A DNA stretch of 64,000 nt from Raphanus sativus (GCF_000801105.2 NC_079519.1:13452668-13516667); one strand, 5' to 3'. Shown: positions 12,293 through 22,880, numbered from the stretch's first letter. Numbers and translations are program-made. Notes: a model not told the origin generated them from the letters alone.

Positions 12293-12540
12293 GATTCCAT
12301 GGATAGTTTCATTCGACATCGTGATGGAGGACATAGCTTACGATCATCGGCTTTTGATCATGCCACTAGGCATTTGATTAAGATATTGCACAATGATCCG
12401 AAGACATTGTCGGATCTCTTCGATACGGATACAGTAACGATCATAGCGATCTCCTCTGGTACCTACTGGTACGTCAGGATCCGATTGGTCATGAACATCG
12501 TAAGGTGCTGCTCTTCGCGAATCCCAGCATACCCTGGTTG
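12293..12540 (-). pseudogene. nad7: nad7 exon 4, frameshifted
   Basis: The minus strand encodes [16 protein letters not shown], then [34 protein letters not shown], all typical of nad7. After MIK one extra A in an AAAA run shifts the frame. Reading past it recovers the expected [15 protein letters not shown] residues and the MKLSME-type exon end. The exon ends at 12293, directly before the GTGCG intron start. The 5' edge near 12540 is approximate because the exon 3-side intron joins there. The frameshift makes this copy non-functional. Confidence 0.93.
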
Positions 12541-12690
12541 GGATGGGTAGGCCCACCACTTCACTTTCACTTAGACCCGGGCCAAGTTAGTGGGGGACCC
12601 TGTCGGGCTCCTCCCCCCCCCACCCCCCAAAAAAAAAACAAATTGTACGTGAGAGTTTCCCTTCATACTGCTCGAATCATTCTCAGATGC
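12541..12690 (-). other. 3' end of nad7 group II intron 3 (copy)
   Basis: Upstream of exon 4 on the minus strand, a domain V-like stretch (GAGCAGTATGAAGGGAAACT, then CTCACGTAC) occupies about 12640-12674. This is the usual position shortly before a group II 3' splice site. It is followed by a long A/T and G run before exon 4. The remainder of intron 3 is absent because rps4 sequence begins on the other strand at about 12733. Confidence 0.65.
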
Positions 12691-12732
12691 CTCCCCGGGC
12701 ATCCTTTCCTTCTTTGTTGAGTTGGGGTAGAT

Positions 12733-12875
12733 ATGTCCCCATTAAGATTTCAAACTTGTCGTCTACTTTCAGGAAATGTTCGGAACAGAGAACTGACAAT
12801 AATACAACGTTGCATTCTCCGAAGATTGAGGAATAGGAAGAGATCTATTAAGAAGAGAAAGATTTATCCGAAAAA
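12733..12875 (+). pseudogene. rps4: rps4 5' fragment (mitochondrial ribosomal protein S4)
   Basis: The first about 47 codons match plant mitochondrial RPS4. A short N-terminus is followed by LLSGNVRNRELTIIQR, ILRRLRNRKRSIKKRKIYP and two lysines. The similarity stops abruptly at about 12875, where the sequence changes to retrotransposon leader containing ACCGGTCGACGG. The rest of the gene is missing. Its start lies about 60 bases from the domain V copy of nad7 intron 3, in the opposite orientation. Confidence 0.9.
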
Positions 12876-13169
12876 ATGTCTGACCGGTCGACGGTGGTGT
12901 CTGAGTATCGGTCGACGGTTGATCATGAATATCAGTCGACAGACGGCGGTTCTGTCGATCGATTTGGAGCGTAGTTCTTTGCGGATTGAACGTTCCAAGT
13001 GTGCAGGATCCTTTGAGAACAGTAGTTGATTTCCCTTATTGCTTCTGGTACTACTGGGCATGTACCTGAAAAGACAAGAAAAGTTTTAAATCAGAAAGGG
13101 GGTAAAACAAAAAGAAAACCTAAAATTGATAAAATGAAATCAAAGCTCCCCGGCAACGGCGTCAAATTT
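12876..13169 (-). mobile_element. Leader and PBS of family C Athila-like element
   Basis: Read on the minus strand this follows the LTR. It starts with a primer binding site at 13147-13167 (TGACGCCGTTGCCGGGGAG, like the TGGCGCCGTTGCCGGGGA site used by Athila/Tat elements). The non-coding leader then matches, in diverged form, the leader at 63180-63458; both share GCGGATTGA-CGTTCCAA and TTGCTTCTGGTA. Several GGTCGAC/GTCGATCGAT motifs lie at 12885-12965. The element is cut at 12876 by mitochondrial DNA. Confidence 0.75.
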
Positions 13170-14493
13170 GGTACCACTCAAATTACCCTAAAGAGTGTTT
13201 TACTCTTTCAAATAAGAGGTTCAGCTGTAGTACTTAGGGAACCAATAAATCTAATTAATTAACCAATCCTAGGTGAAGTTTGATTTTTATGATAGAAATG
13301 TAAAATGACAATCCTAATTGAGCAAGATAGTTGCTCTACTAACAATATGATGGGTTGTTTATAAGATAAAGAAGAGTGTTAGACATAGGGCTTTTATTCA
13401 GGTATTGGGGATTATAATGTCTATAGAAGCCTAACAAGTTGTTTGCATGATATTATAGAACTCAGCCGCTTAACAATCAGTGATGTCTCACTGGTTAACT
13501 AACTAGATCTCTGATCTCAACTGTCGTCTGCTGACCAGAAAAATATTCGATCGATAATCCTATAGGGATATCGAGTGATACACCTTTCGCAACGCCGATC
13601 GATTGTCAAGTTGGGATATCGATCGATGGCTTCTAGCTATGCCTAGGCGCGAGCCGATAATGAACACTAAGTCTCAAGGATTGCTCTCGCTCTTCTCAAC
13701 GGGAGGCAAGTTAGTTCAAATAGATAATTCAAGATCTAAACATCCTACTGATCTATGTTCTAGTTAGCTATTCTAGAACAAGCATAGAGTACAATCCATT
13801 TGATGAATATCACAACTCAGCAAGTATAGTTTGGGGCTAATCCCTCTAACTTATTTAAACCCTAGATCTAACAAGTAGACTACTCAGACATGACTAAGCA
13901 ATTCATAACACAAGATAGGTAAAGAAATTGCAAAAGAAAGAGAATAGAAAACAAATAGAGTTCAATCACAAATCTCTCAATGAACTCTCTCCAATCTCTC
14001 TCAAAACTTAGAACAAAACTGAAAACAGTAAAACTCTAGCTATCTCTCTCACACTCTCTGCCGTCAAAAACACTTAGGGAGGGTATTTAAGCATTTTTAT
14101 TAGGTTAAAAACTCGCCAGGGGTAATATCGTAATTTGGGGAAGCCTTGGTGAAGTAATCGGCTGAACCATTTCGTCCTTGCTATCGATCGACAACACTTG
14201 AGGTGTATCGATCGAGTATAATCTTCAAGTACGCGGGTCTTCATAGCTACGTCGATCGACAACTCTAGGTGAGTATCGATTGATTCGTCTTTGAATGTTG
14301 ACTTCCGACTTGGTCTTGAATGGTCAACTCGGGTGTATTATCTCTTGTGCTCAAAATTGCTCCAAAAGCATCACTTTATCATGAAACACTCCTGAACTTG
14401 AAAACATACCTAATAGGCTAGAAAACATATTATATAAATATTAAAAATATCATTATACCATGGTAGAAAATAGGTGAAATCCATGGTATATCA
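13170..14493 (-). mobile_element. 5' LTR of family C Athila-like element
   Basis: On the minus strand the LTR begins TGATATACCATGG at 14493 and ends CCA at 13170, directly before the PBS. It matches the solo LTR at 29074-30433 along its length, including the clustered ATCGATCGA motifs (13550-13630 and 14180-14280). The block complementary to GGATTAGCCCC is also shared. The internal part is represented only by the leader below 13170. No second LTR was found nearby. Confidence 0.85.
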
Positions 14494-14983
14494 CAGAGCA
14501 GCTGGCTGGGTTTAGGAAGATGGTGAGAAGGCTTCCTCAAAAGATCTCATTTGAACATGCTTGGGAAATTTGGCCATTGCATATGTTCTTCAAGAACAGT
14601 AGAGAGACCCGAGAGGAAATTAAAGCACTCTTCACCGAAGCATTGACACCATCACTGAAGGTGTTGCCTAAGGTTGATGACCCTGGAAAGTTTCCTTTTC
14701 CATGTTCCATTGCTGGAGTGAAATTTAAGGAATCTCTTCGTGACTCTGGATCTTGTATGAATCTTATCTCAAAGGCGATTGTAGAGAAGTTGGGCATTGT
14801 TGATGTTGAGTCTTCTCAGGTGACACTGGCTTTTGCAAACTCTTCCAGAGCAGTTCCTTATGGCACCATTCGCAACCTTCCTGTCCAAGTTGGAGACTGT
14901 ATTCTCCATACCGAATTTCAGATTGTTGAGATGAGCAAAGATCATGAGATGCCTTTGATCCAGACCGAAATAGTTCGGTCCTA
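14494..14983 (+). pseudogene. Athila-type retroviral-like protease fragment
   Basis: The reading frame from about 14520 encodes KISFEHAWEIWPLHMFFKNS, then a retropepsin-like domain with LRDSGSCMNLIS (active-site DSG), VTLAFANSSRAVPYGTI and EFQIVEMSKDHEMP. This is the gag-pol protease segment of an Athila-like element; the protein would process gag-pol. gag before it and RT after it are missing. The sequence changes at about 14983 into a gag gene on the opposite strand, so this is an isolated fragment. Confidence 0.8.
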
Positions 14984-15820
14984 TGCTGGAGAATCTCGTA
15001 AAGGTCGTCCGAGTTTCTCTCCAAATTACGGCTACTGGCGATTTGCTCCACAAACTTGTCGCTAAAGGCTGCAAAAGACCTGATGGACTTAGTGGGGAGG
15101 TTGATATACCATTGAAGAGCACGACCGTTCAGGGTTGATCCAAATTTCTTGAACATAGTAGCTTGCCTTGCTTCTCTAGGGATTGCTACAGCCAGCATCC
15201 GCTGCTTGTACTGAGCAACGTGGTTGTCTGGATCGCTGGTGCCTTCGTACATCTTTATGCTCGGGAAGGAGAACTTACGCGGTATCTCCACCGAGGCAAT
15301 CTCTTCCACGAAGGGCGCATCGGAGTAGGAAACGGGATTGCTTCTCCGGATAGGAGTAGCTACCCCTGAAAGTTTCTCCAAAATAGATTACTTGTACTCG
15401 GGTTGCGTCCTGAGTAGTCTCCCGGCTATCGGGTTCGTCACCCACATCGACGGATCGTCGGGGTGCTCCACTGTCGTCTATGGGTGTGATGAGCGAAGCC
15501 ATATGTTGAATCTTAGTCCGAAACCTCTTTCGTTTGTGGCTGTTTTCACAGAGGGCTTGGTTCTCTTGTCGAAGGACAAGATTTTCGGCCTCCATAGCGT
15601 CTAGCTTCTCGGTGCTTTGCTGCAACTGCTTGGAGTGTTCCCCAAGCTTATCTATTAGGGTTTGAACTTCTTGGAGAAGTTCCTGACCTCCGGACGTCGT
15701 CTCTTGAGCTTTGTGGAGGTTGGTGATTTGACTCTGAAGGGTTTCGAGCCGTTTGAGGAGCTCCAGTTCCCTCGGGGTCATCTCGGATTGATTGCTACCT
15801 CCTTCTGGTGCCAGCGTCAT
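14984..15820 (-). pseudogene. Ty3-type gag, family F, frameshifted
   Basis: The gag starts at ATG 15820 with an acidic, coiled-coil-like N-terminus (a repeated Glu/Gln/Leu stretch to about residue 95). A frameshift near 15380-15395 moves the frame. The second part has the retrotransposon gag core: FSFPSIKMYEGTSDPDNHV, then GRALQWYINLP, FAAFSDKFVEQI. It breaks off after DDLYEILQHR at about 14984. The leader upstream has a PBS shared with element A1, so F and A1 are related. gag proteins assemble the retrotransposon particle. Confidence 0.85.
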
Positions 15821-15837
15821 GTAGTTGGATTACTCCC

Positions 15838-16091
15838 CTCCTTCTAGCGCCAAACTGTTATGGTATTTTTGGGTAGGGTCGTTTTAGTACTACGGAACAC
15901 TAGAATACTTTGAATTAAAGAGAAGAAATCGAGGCTAGAAGAAATGTTTATTGAGTATATGATTCGGGACTACAATGTTTGGTGTATAAACCTAGTTCTA
16001 CTCGCCTAAACTCTAATATCTTAGCCTCTGAAAGTTGATTCCTTGTTCCAGGATTTGGGCTTCAGTTTTATAGATGTAGATTTCAAGTAGG
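15838..16091 (-). mobile_element. PBS and partial 5' LTR, family F
   Basis: On the minus strand an LTR ends CCATAACA at 15856 and is followed by GTTTGGCGCTAGAAGGAGG, the same leader start as in element A1 (21540-21558). The LTR can be followed to about 16091, where a hairpin begins. The start of the LTR is lost. Confidence 0.65.
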
Positions 16092-16129
16092 GCGAACTCT
16101 TCCATAATCCTGATTATGGAAGAGTTTGC
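16092..16129. repeat. Near-perfect 38-base palindrome
   Basis: Arms 16092-16109 and 16112-16129 are complementary at 17 of 18 positions, separated by two bases. The palindrome lies exactly at the border between the family F LTR remnant and an LTR in the opposite orientation, so it may mark the rearrangement junction. Confidence 0.85.
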
Positions 16130-16977
16130 TCTACGTGAAGACGACATCTTACACAGAGAAACATACTAGAGAGCTTTTCATATTGAGATTTTGCTAGTTT
16201 ATAAAGGGGGAAGGATCTCTCTCTCTCTCATTTTAAAGAAGAATTTCATGAACCCTCTTTATATTTATTTGATAATTGCAGTGATGTTTTACTCATTTTA
16301 ATATCTGTGTTTTCTTGCTCCATGTCCGAGTAATTGGATTTTTAGGCTAGGGTGTTAGATCATGAGCTAAACATAGATAGGTTAATACTTTCATTCATTG
16401 AATCTTTTACTGCTTATGCTAAACTAATTACTTAGTGTATAAATCTAAGCTTAATCTATTCATCAAAAGTGTTATATGTTGCTAGACATTGAATGGATGA
16501 GCATTGCATCCCTAGCCAGCGAAAGTAGATTTTAGGGTGTATTGTGAACAAATCAGACTTGAACTTAATGTTTTGTTATCGCGTATCAGTCCAAACGACA
16601 ATTTAGGTGCTGAGATCGATTGACAAAAGGTAAAACTCCACGACAATGAGCTGATCTACTTGTAATGTTCTGAGTTCTAGACAGGTCCATAGTCTGAATC
16701 TGAATAATTGTTTAGCTTGTGGCTGAGAGTACCCGAGTAAACCACCCTAGGCTAGTTCTTTTAAACCTTGAGAACCTTAAATTCAGCTTGTTACTTGCTT
16801 GTTACGACTCCATGATTTTAGAATCCCCATATTGTTTTAGCTTAATATTGATCTTATATAAATAAAGTGTAATTGTTGGTCTCTGTGGATTCGATCCTAA
16901 AGTGATACATCGACATACCATTTGATTGTGGTAGTGTCCACATTAGGTTAATTAGTGTGTGTATATAGGTAATATCA
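16130..16977 (+). mobile_element. D-like LTR, plus orientation, partial
   Basis: The sequence from about 16450 matches the complement of the D 5' LTR (44164-45290): TCAAAAGTGTTATATGTTGC, TGAGCATTGCATCC, then CGAAAGTAGATTTTAGG. It ends in ATCA at 16977. There is no recognisable PBS after it, and the start is lost at the palindrome. It may be a truncated solo LTR. Confidence 0.6.
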
Positions 16978-17714
16978 CCTCACACAAAACGACCTAAAGA
17001 AGTAAAATAAGATGCTAAAATTCATTAAAATCATAATATCTCATGCAAGTCCAGAGACTTGAGTATGGCACTCTAAACATGAGAGTGTCCTAAGACATGT
17101 AACACACAACAACTAATGCATCAAAGCAAAGAAATTAATGATCACCCAGATTCCCCGTAGATACATCATGTATAGAATATTTGTCCACATGCACTGCCCT
17201 TTAGACGATTTATCGGTCTTAAGACTACGTGCAACATAACGACTAAGTTTCCCACAACTTAGCACATAAATAATCATAATACGTATGTCTGTCTTTGAAG
17301 TCCATGACCAAGTCTTCTCTTATATATGTAAACTACTTATCATCTCAACATGAAAATCAATCAAGAGGTTTAATAATTGAAATTCATATGTCTAGTTTAA
17401 GAACATAATAAAGTAAGAAAAGTATGCAAGATTCTGGAGAGATTCGATTCACAAAGACGTTACATGTTGAAGCTAATGGTAACAAAGTTTTTGGTTAAAA
17501 TGGAGAACTTACAAGAATAGTCCTTACTTTAACAATAGGGAAAATGGTTTTGGAATCGAGATATTCAAACATACTCTATATCTGAAATAATATTAAGCAA
17601 TTGAGTCATACATAATTGAATCAGAAGTCAACCCTTACCAATACATAGACCCGATGTGACCGAGATACCCATACCGGATCGGACGAACCAACTTGATTAA
17701 TCAAACAGGCCGAC
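16978..17714. other. Unrecognised non-coding DNA
   Basis: No gene, terminal repeat or tandem array was recognised. The stretch is moderately AT-rich, with no frame of useful length. It probably derives from an old transposon. Confidence 0.4.
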
Positions 17715-17882
17715 TATTAGCGAAAGAGAGGATCGACATTTGATATAGAAAGTTTATTATGAAAATATTTCTCATTAGCTAAAAACTGTGTACAATGTGC
17801 AGTATATATACAAACTACACTAAACCAAAAATGATTAAACCGGCAAAAGGAAACCGGAAATAACCGAAATAATTATACTTCA
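17715..17882 (-). mobile_element. 3' LTR of Copia element 1 family
   Basis: This 168-base sequence is nearly the same as the LTR at 46930-47096: it includes ATCGACATTTGATAT, GTGTACAATGTGCAGTATAT, and ACCGGAAATAACCGA. On the minus strand it begins TGAAGTATAATT directly after a GAGGGAT purine tract. Short LTRs of this type are usual for Copia elements. Confidence 0.85.
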
Positions 17883-19038
17883 ATCCCTCAAGATGTGCAG
17901 AAGATGTTACGAATGCACATCTTGGACTTTAAATTTTCAAACTGATGAGGGAGCAATGGTTTAGTGAGGATATCACAATTTGATCCTCTGTCCTGACATG
18001 AAGAGTCTTGAGTAACCCCTTATCAAGCTTCTCGAGAACCGTATGACAATCCAATTCAACATGTTTTGTGCGTCCATGAAAAACAGGGTTAGTGGAAATG
18101 TATATTGCAGCAGTACTGTCTGAAAACAGAACAGGAACAGACAATGATCTTATGTGCAGCTCACGAAGCAAGATACACAGCCACATGATCTCTCATGAAC
18201 CCAAAGCAAGAGCTCTGTATTCTACCTCTGCAGAAGAACATGACACAGTCAGCTGTTTCTTGGATTTTGATGAAATGAGGGAATCACCAACAAACAAGCT
18301 AAACCGGTCGTTGAGCGACGACTATCAAAAGATGCAAAGTAGAAAAGCCCTTGACCAATTGTGCCTTTTATGTACTGCAGTACTTTATAAACAGCACGAA
18401 GATGAGATGTACGTGGAGCAGATGAGTATTGACAGAGCTTATTCACAGCAAGTGTAATATTCGGTCGCGTGATCGTCAAGTACATAAGCTTCCCTACAAT
18501 ACGTCTATACATCTCACGGTCCTCAAGTAAATCTCCATCTTCCTTGGACAACTTCAAGTTAGGAACCATCGGTATAGATGAAGGTTTACAGTCAAGCATC
18601 TTAGTAGTATGTATTAGCTCTAAAGCATACTTCCTCTAACATATTGAAATACCTTCAATATTCCTAGACATTTCCAAACCCAAAAAAGAACTTCAAGCTT
18701 TCAAGATCACGAAGCTTGAAGAAGGACTTGAGATTAGAAATAAGTGTTGTTGTGAGATCTTTATTGGTGCTAGCAATGACATAATCATCAAAATAGACCA
18801 AAACTGCAACAAAATCATCATTGGTCTGTCTCACAAAGAGAGTATGATCACCATGTGCTTTTGTAAAGCCAAGAAGACACAAAGAAGTGGAAAAATTCTT
18901 GAACCACTGATGTGATGCATGTTTCAGACCATAAATGGACTTCTTGAGTTTACAAACAGCATTTGGAGGACGGCTCCAAAAGTGGATGCAGGATATCACG
19001 CAAAATGGTCGTGAGAGGACGGCTCCATTGTTGTCCAC
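17883..19038 (-). pseudogene. Copia 3' half: RT and RNase H, broken
   Basis: Minus-strand frames give Copia pol. From the top, KLKKSIYGLKHASHQWF and LVYFDDYVIAS form the RT; the catalytic motif is FDD where YVDD is usual. LDCKPSSIPMVPNLKLSKED and YRRIVGKLMYLTITRPNI follow, then a STTG-type tract and the RNase H piece with FSDSTAAIYISTNPVFHGRTKH. Several frameshifts separate the pieces. The integrase and upstream parts are not here. The same family's gag and protease part lies at 45291-46839. Confidence 0.85.
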
Positions 19039-19270
19039 AGCCCTTACTCATCTCTGCTAGTCGGACTGCTCTCCGATTAGATCAATCGTAGGACTGCTCT
19101 GCGCGTATCAACCTCCCTTCAGAATACTTCACTGAAACCACCATCACTTTTCTCAACTTCTTCAGTGGCATGCATCATAGATTCTTCCGCTTCTCGTCAC
19201 CAATAAAATAAAATAAAAATAAAGTTTTTCTCTTTTTTTTAGACATATACAGATACAAGATGATGGGGTG
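19039..19270. other. Short unrecognised stretch left of A1
   Basis: No gene is seen. It ends GGGTG at 19266-19270, immediately before the A1 LTR. This nearly matches TGGTG after A1 (22881-22885), so it may be the A1 target duplication with one change. Confidence 0.4.
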
Positions 19271-20300
19271 TGTGGGAACCGAAATTTGCACCGTCAATAT
19301 TTCGTATAAATAAGGAAATTAGAGAAAACCCTAATTTCCCAGAGGTCCCGGATTTCTGAGAAACCACACGTCAAGCAATCAGAACACGACAATAACGGAA
19401 AATAAAAATAAAAATCGTAAAAGAGAGCAAGAAGGATTTTATTCCGAATCTGCGTATGAGCGTAACAACAACAGGATAACGTGCTTCGGCTACGAGAGCT
19501 GTCGGCGAGATCCTAGTTCTAATACCCAAAGGTGGCTAAACCTAGTTGAGTCGCAGCTCGAAAAATAAAGACGGAAAGTTGCCTAAATTGCTCTAAGTAC
19601 TAAGTTGCTCTGAAAAAAGTGATACCTCTATGCCTCTCGCCTTAAACTCCTTATATACTCCCTCCAAGGTCGGTTTACGCTTCCCCCTTTTGCCCTTAAG
19701 CCGTCATAGTCGAAAAATGGGAATATTCCATTTTTTCCAATCTTCATGATTATCTGCGGAAAGTTTCCATTTTTCCGCGGAAACTGATGCTTATCCACCA
19801 AGCATAAACCGTCATAAGGTTTATGGGTTTTTAAGAAATCGTAAATGGGCCTCGAATCAAGTTTTAGGACCCTTTGGGCCGTCTTTTCAATTCGAGACGT
19901 TTTTTACGATTATTCCGATAAGGTTAAGTTTCTGCGGTATTTATCGTAAACCAAAAGGACGATTCCATTTGATCGAGAGATCAAGAAACGGATAGTCGCG
20001 AGTTGCGGAGAACGGCTATATGGATAGTCGAGAATGCGAATGCTCGGTCGCTATAGCGACCGAACTTTGTCCGCAGCTCGGTCGCTATAGCGACCGAAAT
20101 CTATCCGCAGCTTGGTCGCTATAGCGACCGAGCTCTATACGGAGCTCGGTCGCTGTTCTCGTGATCGGTTCGCTATAGCAACCGAGCTCTCGTTCGTGAC
20201 CCGATTGCCATCGCGATCGGGTTTATGCCCTGGGCCGAGGTCCGTTATCCAAGCGTTTGTGCCGTGGGCTGCAATCGGGTTTATGCCGTGGGCCGAGGTA
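19271..20300 (-). mobile_element. Truncated 3' LTR of A1
   Basis: This segment is collinear with 21559-22500 of the other LTR and then breaks off into gag. It holds three near-perfect palindromes TCGGTCGCTATAGCGACCGA at 20044, 20078 and 20112, with exactly 34-base spacing, and a half copy at 20146. The 5' LTR keeps only one full palindrome plus a decayed one. Confidence 0.85.
20041..20190. repeat. 34-base-period palindrome cluster in A1 LTR
   Basis: Three copies of TCGGTCGCTATAGCGACCGA (the third begins TTGG) start at 20044, 20078 and 20112. A half copy starts at 20146 and a degenerate palindrome (GGTTCGCTATAGCAACC) follows near 20166. The arms are symmetric around TATA. Similar AGCGACC/GGTCGCT cores occur in the unrelated family B LTR. 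Confidence 0.9.
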
Positions 20301-21487
20301 TGTTATCGATGGCGACTTTGTCTCTGATTCCGCTGACCTTCGCCATGATCAGTTTGAAACGGCTTATAAACTCTCGGAGGGTCTCGCCCTCTTCCTGGGT
20401 TAAGCTCCAGAGATCGACATCGGAAGTTTCTCTATCGATGAATATAGAGTAGTTGAGGAGGAATTCCGATGCGAGTTGGCGAAAACCTCCGATGGAGTTT
20501 CGCTTCAACCGGGAGAACCATTCTAGCGCTGCACCTTCAAGATTTTCGACGAATAGGCGACAGTAACCAGCGTCTTTCTCGCTTTCTCTAAGTTTGGCTC
20601 TTCCCATAGTGATATGGAACGTGGAGATGCGCCTTTGGATCGGTCGTACCGTTATACATCGGTATCTTGAGCTTTCCCGGATTAGACACCTTAGTCTAGG
20701 AGATTCGCGCAGTGAAGGGCGTTTTTCGGGCCACCTCGAGCAGCTTGTCGATTTCTGGGGCAGCACTCGTGGCGTGGTGGATCTGCGATTTCACGGCCCT
20801 TACTTCTGCGGCGGTCTTGGTGATGTAATCGCGGAGATCGCGTATATCAGGATCCTCTCCAGAGGTTTTCCGAGCTTATCGGCATTCGCGGCGAGTAATC
20901 TCGGTTTGCCTTTCGGCAAGTTCCTCCTGTTCGATCCAATAGAGGTTTTCCTCTCCTTCCGGCATGGGTTTATCGAACGGAGAACTTTCCCGAGCTGAAC
21001 GGCTGCGGGTTCTTCTTGGATGGACGTCGTCGTCTTCGTCGGAGTCATCATTGGGCTCTAAGTCGATACGCTCAACTTCATCCTCTTGAGTGTCCTTTTT
21101 GGACGTCAGAAGTTTTTCCGAGTTGCTTTTGGCGACAGGGGATGTTTCGCTAGGGTTTTGTCCGGGAGGACGTTCGTGCGAAGTTCCAGGCCTATCGTGT
21201 GGGGTCGCGAACTCGAGTCTCCTTCCGCGGAGTTTCGTGGCTCCGCGAAGGAGAGCTGCGCGGGACCTTGCCGTTAAGGTTTGAACCTGTTTGGTCAGGG
21301 TTCCCACGAGTTTATCCTACTCTTCCGACCTCTTTTCGTAGGCGGAAAGCAGCTTCTTGAACTCGTCGAGCGACGCGGCGTTAGCAGGTGCGTCGGCCGC
21401 GGAAACATCCGCTGCGGGAGTATTCAAAGCGTCCTTGGGTGCTCCGTTTAAAGGAGTTTGCAAGTTCGCTGAATCGTCGTTAGTCAT
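20301..21487 (-). pseudogene. gag of element A1, several breaks
   Basis: The gag probably starts at ATG 21487 (MTNDDSANL). It meets a TAG at about 21317, where CAG would continue the frame ([14 protein letters not shown] follows in phase). The middle is acidic and then basic ([21 protein letters not shown]). The core has [32 protein letters not shown] and LNYSIF, followed by [15 protein letters not shown], in a third frame. No protease or RT follows. The pattern is retrotransposon gag; the protein would form the particle shell. Confidence 0.85.
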
Positions 21488-21558
21488 TTCTGGTTGAGCG
21501 TAAGCTAGTCGTGAGTAAGATTGATCCGTACCCCCCCCCCCTCCTTCTAGCGCCAAAC

Positions 21559-22880
21559 TGTGGGAACCGAAATTCACATTGTCAATATTTCGTATAAATA
21601 AGGAAATTAGAGAAAACCCTAATTTCCCAGAAGGTCCTGGATTTCTGAGAAACCACACGTCAAGCAATCAGAACACGACAATAATGGAAAATAAAAATAA
21701 AAATCGTAAAAGAGAGCAAGAAGGATTTTATTCCGAATCTGCGTATGAGCGTAACAACAACAGGATAACGTGCTTCGGCTACGAGAGCTGTCGGCGAGAT
21801 CTTAGTTCTAATACCCGAAGGTGGCTAAACCTAGTTGAGTCACAGGTCGAAAAATAAAAACGGAAATTTGCCTAAATTGCTCTAGGTGCTAAGTTGCTCT
21901 GGAAAAGTGATGCCTCTATGCCTCTCGCCTTGAACTCCTTATATACTCCCTCCAAGGTTGGTTTACGCTTCCCCCTTTTGTCCTTAAGCCGTCATAGTAA
22001 AAAAAATGAGAATATTCTATATTTTCCGATCTTCTTAATTATATGCGGAAAGTTTCCATTTTTTCCGCGGAAACTGATGCTTATCCTCCAAGCATAAATC
22101 GTCATATGGTTTATGGGTTTTTAAGAAATCGTAAGTGGGCCTTGAATCAAGTTTTAGGACCCTTTGGGCCGTCTTTCAATTCGAGACGTTTTTTACGATT
22201 TTCCGTTAGGGTTAGGTTTCTGCGGTTTTTATCGTAAACCAAACGGACGATTCCATTTGTTCGAGAGATCAAGAAACGGATAGTCGCGAGTTGCGGAGAA
22301 CGGCTATACGGATAGTAGAGAATGCATAGTTTTACATCGTATCGTCGTTTCGGAAGACTTCGGACGTTTGGGAGAATGATCAATATACGAATGCTCGGTC
22401 GCTATAGCGACCGAGCGTGTTCTCGTGATCCGTTCGCTATAGCAACCGAGCTCTCGTTCGTGACACGATTTCCATCGCAATCGGGTTTATGCCGTGTACC
22501 GAGGTCCGTTATCCAAGCGTTTGAACCTATCACAAAGCTACGATTCTCTTAGGATGCTTGTTTGCGGAGGTTTGGCCCTTTGATAACAAAGTTCCGTTTG
22601 ATTTAAGAAATCGTTATTTTCTTAAATCCCTGATTCCTCAAGTCGTTGATTAAGAAATCGTTGATTTCTTAAGTCGTTGATTAAGAAATCATTGATTTAT
22701 TAAATCGTTGATTAGGAAATCGTCGTTTTAAAGAATCGTTGTTTTAAAACAAGATTTTTCCGCAAACTTTTCGTATAAGTTTTTCCTTTTCGGAAAAACG
22801 TAAAAAAAAAAATCTTAAGTAAATAATTTTTAACGAAAATTTGGATGCCGGCTTTGCCTTGTCCGATTTTGACCCCAACA
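21559..22880 (-). mobile_element. 5' LTR of A1
   Basis: This full-length 1322-base LTR runs from TGTGGG to CCAACA on the plus strand. A PBS lies next to 21559. It contains one TCGGTCGCTATAGCGACCGA palindrome at 22395-22414 and a set of TTAAGAAATCGTTGATT repeats around 22600-22720. Confidence 0.88.

Larger units (their letters stand above)
5219..12875. other. Nuclear mitochondrial DNA (NUMT), about 7.7 kb
   Basis: The base composition changes sharply from the AT-rich flanks. nad7 exons with group II introns and the 5' end of rps4 identify plant mitochondrial DNA. A short repeat, AGGCGTTCCTC, recurs at 5248, 9419, 9485 (complement), 10951 and 11293 (complement), as expected for small dispersed mitochondrial repeats. 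Between 5219 and 10218 I recognise no gene; the open frames there are short and overlap on both strands. The left end abuts plastid DNA and the right end is cut inside rps4 by retrotransposon sequence. Confidence 0.85.
19271..22880 (-). mobile_element. Deleted Tat-like Ty3 element A1
   Basis: The element lies on the minus strand. The 5' LTR is at 21559-22880, beginning TGTTGGGGTCAAAATCGG on that strand and ending CGGTTCCCACA. It is followed by the PBS/leader GTTTGGCGCTAGAAGGAGG and then gag. After gag the sequence passes at about 20300 straight into a truncated 3' LTR (to 19271), so pol is deleted. Flanks GGGTG and TGGTG differ by one base. The element cannot move by itself. Confidence 0.85.

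Noticed and set aside
20041..20190. CRISPR-like array
   Set aside because: The 34-base period looks similar, but this is a plant LTR. The spacers are short and similar to each other, and no cas genes could be expected.
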